From Chamaecrista fasciculata (taxonomy: Eukaryota; Streptophyta; Magnoliopsida; Fabales; Fabaceae), in contig QANZ01006387.1 of the NCBI GenBank assembly GCA_003254925.1, forward strand, positions 153,994 to 217,993: 64,000 bases of DNA, given 5' to 3'. This document shows, one piece after another, positions 59,105 to 64,000 of this stretch; position 1 is the stretch's first letter, and each line of letters begins with the position of its first letter. Under the pieces are notes generated by a model that saw nothing but the letters and a program-made list of their open reading frames with translations, ran no database searches and had not been told where the DNA came from. The position numbers were made by a program, and so were the translations under genes.

Positions 59105-59189
59105 TCTAATTATATGAATAAAAAAAAGACATGGTTAAAAAAGGTACAATTTACTTAACTAATCTCTATACTTTGAGAATAGTCTATAA

Positions 59190-59613
59190 CTAGAATTAAG
59201 CCCGTAAAATTCTACGGGTGATTTTTAAATTAAATACATATAGATGGTTGTATATTAATTTTAAAAATTGTGCAACTAAATTTATTACAAATTTGGTAAT
59301 ATTGGACTTGATGTCTAAATTTTATGAAACTTAAGTAGAAAATAATTTTGAAAACCGAAAATAATACATTTAATTTATAAGTATATAGTAATTTATTAAT
59401 TATTGATTTTTTTATAAATCTTTGAAATTTATAGCTCTATTTTTGTAAATTTTATACAAATAAAGAACAAAAGGAATCTTATAAACCAAAAAATAAAAAG
59501 AAATTCAAAATATAAATAGATGTTTGATCTACTTTTTTTATTAAATCTATGAGATTTATATATCTTATTTGAAAAGATGTTAATTTAAAAAAGTCAATTT
59601 GTCATATAATAGA
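59190..59613 (-). mobile_element. Helitron-like element, second of two abutting (424 bp)
   Basis: On the minus strand it starts TCTATTATATGACAAATTG at 59613 and ends with the hairpin cccgtagaattttacggg (59218-59201), cttaatt, CTAG at 59190, then T. Its start directly follows the CTAG end of the next element. No coding sequence. Confidence 0.65.
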
Positions 59614-59793
59614 CTAGGGGCTTTGCGTGCTCTAACGGGCACGCAAATATGTATGTAAAATAAATAAGGGACTAAATTGTTAACTTAGTAAAGAAAGAGA
59701 GACCAAATAGTAAATTTTCTCTTATTTTTAATTTCATAGACTATAATTTTAAATATGGATGACCAGAAAGGGGTGAAGCCATATAATATAAGA
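59614..59793 (-). mobile_element. Helitron-like element, first of two abutting (180 bp)
   Basis: On the minus strand it starts TCTTATATTATATGGCTTC at 59793, after A. It has hairpin gcgtgcccgttagagcacgc (59644-59625) and ends CTAG at 59614. It is homologous to 31953-32117 and shares ends with 58758-59104. Confidence 0.7.
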
Positions 59794-60050
59794 TGTTTAT
59801 ATTTTATCTAATTTTTGATTACATAAAAAGAATGTGCAAAAGAGTTAGAGACACTCAGTTTAACATTTTAGAAACTTGATGGATCAAATTTGATTTTTCG
59901 TTGGCAAACGTCATTTCTCCTGAACAAAGGGGGGTTCGGTGTTATCTTGGTAAGCAGGTAGAAGATGATTTTTCTTCATTATTGATCTTGTTAATTGTTA
60001 ATTCGTACCATTGAGATAGGGTAGCTTCCTTTGCATGTCTTGAATAATTT

Positions 60051-60175
60051 TTTTTTTCGGTTAAATCATGGGTGTCCCCGCTTATTCGTATAACGGTCTA
60101 AGCGAAGACTAATCTCATTTGGGCCTCAGAGACGAAATGGCCAGAGCCCTCTCAACAATATCGACTCTAGGGATC
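60051..60175 (-). mobile_element. 5'-truncated SINE with exact 17-bp target duplication
   Basis: catgtcttgaataattt flanks it at 60034-60050 and 60176-60192. On the minus strand it starts inside box B (tccctagagtcga) and runs to 'ttaaccg' plus A. Same family as 49665-49860, with the first third missing. Confidence 0.85.
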
Positions 60176-60199
60176 CATGTCTTGAATAATTTGAATCAG

Positions 60200-60785
60200 G
60201 GAATTAATACATAACTGTATGAGTTAAGCATTGTTTGATATAAAACTTGTCTGTTGTAGAATAACAATGCTTTGTTCACTAAATATTCAAATTAGTAGTC
60301 CACAAAGTAGTTGCAAATTTGAGCAATCATAAGCCATTTAAGTGTTTACTGATGATATACTAAATTTTAGTTTGATTATGTTAGGATTGTTGATCGGGTT
60401 TTTTTTATTTTTTTTATTTTCAATTCTAAATTGAATAATGGAAACTGTGTTTTTAGATATAGAACAAACAATGAGAACAATAAATAAAAACTGAAAACAT
60501 AAAAGTATATGTAAACTCAAACACAGATCATAATTGATATAAGATTAGGTAACAAATAGGAATTATAACCATAAATTAGTATAAAGAGAAAAATGTACAT
60601 AGCTCAATCCAACTTCAGCTAGTTGCCAAACATAATTTCGTCAACTATTAAAATAAGCACAGTTAAAATCAAGTACAACTACAAAGGCCAATATTGACAA
60701 CCTTTTGTTCAGTGATACCATTGGGACATATTTCTATAACACTTTACTAATATACATTATTTTACAGTCAATTCAGATTAGAAGC
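60200..60785. other. Intergenic, no gene recognised
   Basis: AT-rich; nothing recognised. Confidence 0.35.
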
Positions 60786-60805
60786 AACAAAGAAGCCACA
60801 GTGAT

Positions 60806-60967
60806 TGACGAGCTACATCCTAGGTGAGAGGACCCAGATTCGATTCCTAGAGTCGACATTGTTGGGAGGGCACGACTATTTCGTCTCTGTAGCCCGAATG
60901 GGATTAGTCTTCACTTAGACCATTACACAGATAGGCGGGGGAAACCCATAACATTACCTAAAAAAAA
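60806..60967 (+). mobile_element. SINE, slightly 5'-truncated, with 15-bp target duplication
   Basis: agaagccacagtgat (60791-60805) and agaagccacaatgat (60968-60982) flank it with one difference. Box B agattcgattcctagag, body ttagaccattacacagat, tail acattacct plus A. Same family as 49665-49860. Confidence 0.85.
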
Positions 60968-60999
60968 AGAAGCCACAATGATACAAATGACAGCCAAGG

Positions 61000-61570
61000 A
61001 ACTAACAATTGAACCTTGGTCAAATGCTTTCTGCAAGCTTGCTCTTGAGAAATGCTAGTAAGCCAAATACCCCGCAATCAACAATGAAATTATAGCTCCC
61101 TCTTGGGTTCCCCTGAGGATGGAAAGCTAATTAAAAGACTTAAAAGAAATAAAGGTATGATCAATTATAGCCACCTATTTTGGAAAGGAAGTCTTGCTCA
61201 TATATCAATTTTAAAGCGTGCAATTATTAGCAAATCATACCTAACAATGAAGTTAGAGAAGGGGATTGGGATGATCCATTCAATTTGACGTATGTACCTA
61301 CAAAAAAACAATATGTTCATTGATCAATTATGCAATAGGATGGTATGGAGCAAAGGAAACCAAACTCAGAATTCAGAAGTTTCTTACCTGAACTTTCAAG
61401 TGATTTGCAGATGTCTGATTTCTTAAAAGTACATCATGTGAAATTGGTGACTTTGGATGTTAACATCATGTAAGAAATGTAAAAAGGAAAGTAAGATATC
61501 ATAAATTTCCATAACATTGCGTTTGTAAGAGAAGGGGATTGAAAAATAAAATTTCTAATTTTGATCGGGG
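61000..61570. other. Spacer before the CACTA remnant
   Basis: No recognised feature. It may be the 3' part of the CACTA element, but no CACTA terminus was found. Confidence 0.3.
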
Positions 61571-62792
61571 ATCTGCCCATTCTTTTTCTCCTTCTTTTGT
61601 CTTTCGAGTATGTTGCTTCTCCCAAACTTGATTCGGTGGTGCAGGTTCTCCAGTATCAGGGTTTGTCTGTAATATTTACATAAAATTGTGAGAAATATAA
61701 AAGTTAATAATTGAGGGAAAAGTAAAAGAGAATAGGTAAACCATTGAGTCTACAACTTCTGCAAATGATTGTGACCCAGAAGTATGTACTATAATTTGCT
61801 TTCCACGATTTTGTTTATTTGTTTCACTTCTTTTCTGCAATATATATAACAATTATATAAATCATATGTTAAAGAACATATTAACATATAAGAATATAGT
61901 TGAATATATACCTTGAATTCAGTTTCTGCAAAAGTGTTGTATTAGCCACTCCCAATTAGGTGGACTAACTCCCGTTGGACGATTGGCCAACCTCTCTTCG
62001 TCAGTGGAGTATAGCTGGTAACGTGCATGGCATCTACTCTTCAAATTTCTAAATACATTGCTCATAGTCTGAAAGGCAACTCCCTTTAATTTTATCTCTT
62101 TCCTTTTATTTGCTGCTCTGAATTTTTCCTATTACATTAAAATGGATAAAATGTTTTTAAATAGGCAAATGGAAGAACACATGTAAATAACATTGATTTA
62201 ATTTCAACTCTATATGTTTTGAATTCATAAAATTATCAACTATAAATAATGTATACCTTAATTTGCATCCAAAGTGCGTCACCATGTATTGCAACGCAGT
62301 TATCCCAAACCCCCTTTCCCTCTCTAAATGAAATGATCGTTCTCACCAACAATCCACAATGGTTAGCAAATAATCTAGCTTCCTTTTTAATACATCTGTT
62401 AATGAGATCAGAAACATGGACCAAGATTGTCCCACCATTCTAGGTTAACTTATCAACCTCGACTCCTCTATACAGTCCTCTACCATTTTTTTTTGGTGCT
62501 GGAAGAAGCTGTCAAGCACCCGAAAGTATATAAGTGGACAATGCAACATAGTATGATGAATTACAAAAACTATATTTAGAAACGATTTGAAACCTGCACT
62601 ATTAGTTGGTTCTGTGGTTGGAGAATGTTGTTCCTCTCTGCTAGGTAATGTAAATTCTTGAACTTGCCTTTGTGAAGGTTGTTCAAGTGGAGGTGGCCAC
62701 GGTATTGGCACTCTTAGGCTTGAAGTAACTTCACCTGTATAATTCCGCTTGCGTCCAAGGCCTTTGCCTCTATTCATTCCAATTCCTGACAT
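61570..62792 (-). pseudogene. CACTA (En/Spm) transposon TNP1-like (Transposase_24) gene, broken
   Basis: Minus-strand exons resemble the plant Ptta/En/Spm transposase family. 62792 onward has MSGIGMNRGKGLGRKRNYTG. Around 62460-62240 comes NGRGLYRGVEVDKLT, then a stop (62442-62440) where the frame otherwise continues, then NGGTILVHVSDLINRCIKKE, 'ANHCGLLVRTIISF' and VWDNCVAIHGDALWMQIK. At 62130-61920: KFRAANKRKEIKLKGVAFQT, 'MSNVFRNLKSRCHARYQLYS' and 'EWLIQHF'. At 61836-61744: RGKQIIVHTSGSQSFAEVVD. At about 61670-61600: TNPDTGEPAPPNQVWEKQHT. The stop makes this copy defective. It follows the DUF4216 segment on the same strand, the usual CACTA gene order. Confidence 0.75.
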
Positions 62793-63173
62793 TCCCTGTG
62801 AAATTGATGGAAAATTGTAAATAACATATTTAAGTCACATGTATAATTAACAAGAAAGATATATACTTAAGTATTCCCACCTTCCATCGTGAAGCAAATT
62901 GATAGCCACATCACACCAATAAAAATAATCAACAATCTTTACACTTTTGCATATAAATCAATGTCATGTTAATATAATTATATATATTATTTTATCTTAT
63001 ATTAAATATAATATATAGAAAAGTATCAGAACAACCAAAATAATGAGTCTCAGCTCAAAAACAACAAGAAAAAATAAAAATGAAGTTGGTAACAGCCTCA
63101 AAACGACAAGAAGAGCCCATCGAATTTCCATGTTGACATAAAAAACACAAAATATTTATGTTCTTAACTAAGT

Positions 63174-64000
63174 TCAATCTATGTCATTATCAGTATCATC
63201 TGTGATATGACCATCAAGCAACTCTTCTTCACTTTCTTCATCGATGATGTTATTTATGTTGTCATCATCAATAGAAGGGTCTTTCTCATTTGCTCTTGTT
63301 AGCATCTTTCTTTTCAACGGGTCCTTTTCAAGAAGTACACTTTGTGACTTAACATTTGTCCTGCGTAAGGCAATGTCAATAACTTGTTCTATTATATTAT
63401 TGTGTGGCATGTCCAAATCAACTTCCACTTGTTGATATGCTACTTCTTCATCGGCTAACACATCGTGGTCATCACCTGCATCATCATCATTTCTTTGGGG
63501 CATATGGAAAAGGTCACGCGGATTGGTCTTGACAACAACACGCTAATCTTTATCCTTAATATCATCGACATAAAATACCTGATGTGCTTGAGATGCCAAA
63601 ACAAAAGGCTCATTTGTAGCCAAGGAACGATGGATATTTATATATGTAAACCCAAACTTGTCAATCTTATATCCAGTTCCTTTATGCACCATATCCCACC
63701 AGTGACATTTAAAGAGGTAGATTTTTCTATTTCCTAAATAATACAATTCATAAATATCTTGTAATTCACCATAATACTCTTTCTCAGCATCCGAGAAATC
63801 ACCCCTAACAAGAACTCTATTATTTTGGGTCTTTTTTCCCATGGCACGAGCATTTGTATGAAACCTGAACCCATTCACCATAAAGATTGAATAGTGGTTC
63901 ATTACTTTAAAAGGACCAATTGCTAAACTCATAAGTTCATCACCTGCACGCCCTTGTGCATGTAACTCCAACACCTATACAAGCAAATAAGACCATCACA
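63174..64000 (-). pseudogene. CACTA transposon TNPD-type C-terminal region (DUF4216), one in-frame stop, runs off right edge
   Basis: The minus frame from about 63974 has VNGFRFHTNARAMGKKTQNN, then YYGELQDIYELYYLGNRKIY, LFKCHWWDM, and FVLASQAHQVFYVDD, the DUF4216 domain found after the transposase in plant CACTA elements. At 63545-63543 a TAG stands where the family usually has Trp (after KDKD, before RVVVKTNPRDLF). The same frame then stays open to 63174, ending in an acidic tail. A single G-to-A change would explain it. The transposase domain proper lies beyond the window. Confidence 0.85.

Larger units (their letters stand above)
58694..59120 (+). mobile_element. Composite insertion: U2 snRNA 5' fragment plus Helitron-like element, flanked by a 16-bp duplication
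   Basis: tctaattatatgaata is at 58694-58709 and again, exactly, at 59105-59120. Between them come the U2 snRNA fragment (58709-58759) and a Helitron-like unit (58758-59104). The homologous sequence at 54693-54790 has the 16-mer once and no insert. Confidence 0.8.

Noticed and set aside
1..64000. CRISPR arrays, operons, ribosome binding sites, tRNA or rRNA genes
   Set aside because: This is plant nuclear DNA; no regular spacer array was seen, and the only tRNA-like boxes belong to SINEs.

Overview
This 64-kb window is nuclear DNA from a eudicot plant. The genes have GT..AG introns, a TIR-NBS-LRR gene is present, and there are nuclear genes for plastid or organelle proteins (DGD1, ribosomal protein S16). 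The AT-rich intergenic DNA is packed with plant-type transposons. A rosid, perhaps woody, is my guess, but the sequence does not fix the species. It is a draft assembly: there is a 325-bp N gap at 8138-8462 and single Ns at 1143 and 49274.

Layout. 1-151 (-): 5' end of a TIR-NBS-LRR gene running off the left edge. 500-844 (-): a fragment of the N-terminus of an RSH (RelA/SpoT homologue) gene. 4066-7748 (+): a four-exon TIR-NBS-LRR gene head-to-head with the first. 13053-15595 (+): NSA2, a ribosome-biogenesis factor, nine exons. 17847-21944 (+): DGD1, the chloroplast galactolipid synthase, seven exons. 25233-27091 (-): an aluminium-activated malate transporter (ALMT), six exons. 56149-57574 (-): organellar ribosomal protein S16, three exons. 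These neighbours are functionally unrelated, as is usual in plant chromosomes; I see no operon-like or cluster logic.

The stretch from about 28 to 55 kb has no intact gene. It holds two LINE remnants, a GC-rich LTR-retrotransposon remnant (37.2-39.2 kb), a potassium-channel-like fragment (40.4 kb), and a duplicated set of papain-type cysteine protease pseudogenes (42.2-43.2, 44.4-44.6 and 48.0-48.5 kb). It also holds hAT-like elements with 8-bp target duplications, nested fold-back elements and SINEs. The right end (58.7-64 kb) holds a U2 snRNA fragment joined to a Helitron-like element, two abutting Helitron-like elements, two SINEs and a broken CACTA (En/Spm) transposon leaving the window.

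The most unusual signals are three. First, the U2 snRNA/Helitron composite at 58694-59120 is flanked by a 16-bp duplication, and a paralogous empty site lies at 54712-54727. Second, several insertions of only 15-18 nt, each a few bases plus an A-tail, are bounded by 12-17-bp duplications and look like extremely 5'-truncated retroposons. Third, two Helitron-like elements abut exactly, end to end. I found no evidence of a wholly new coding system.
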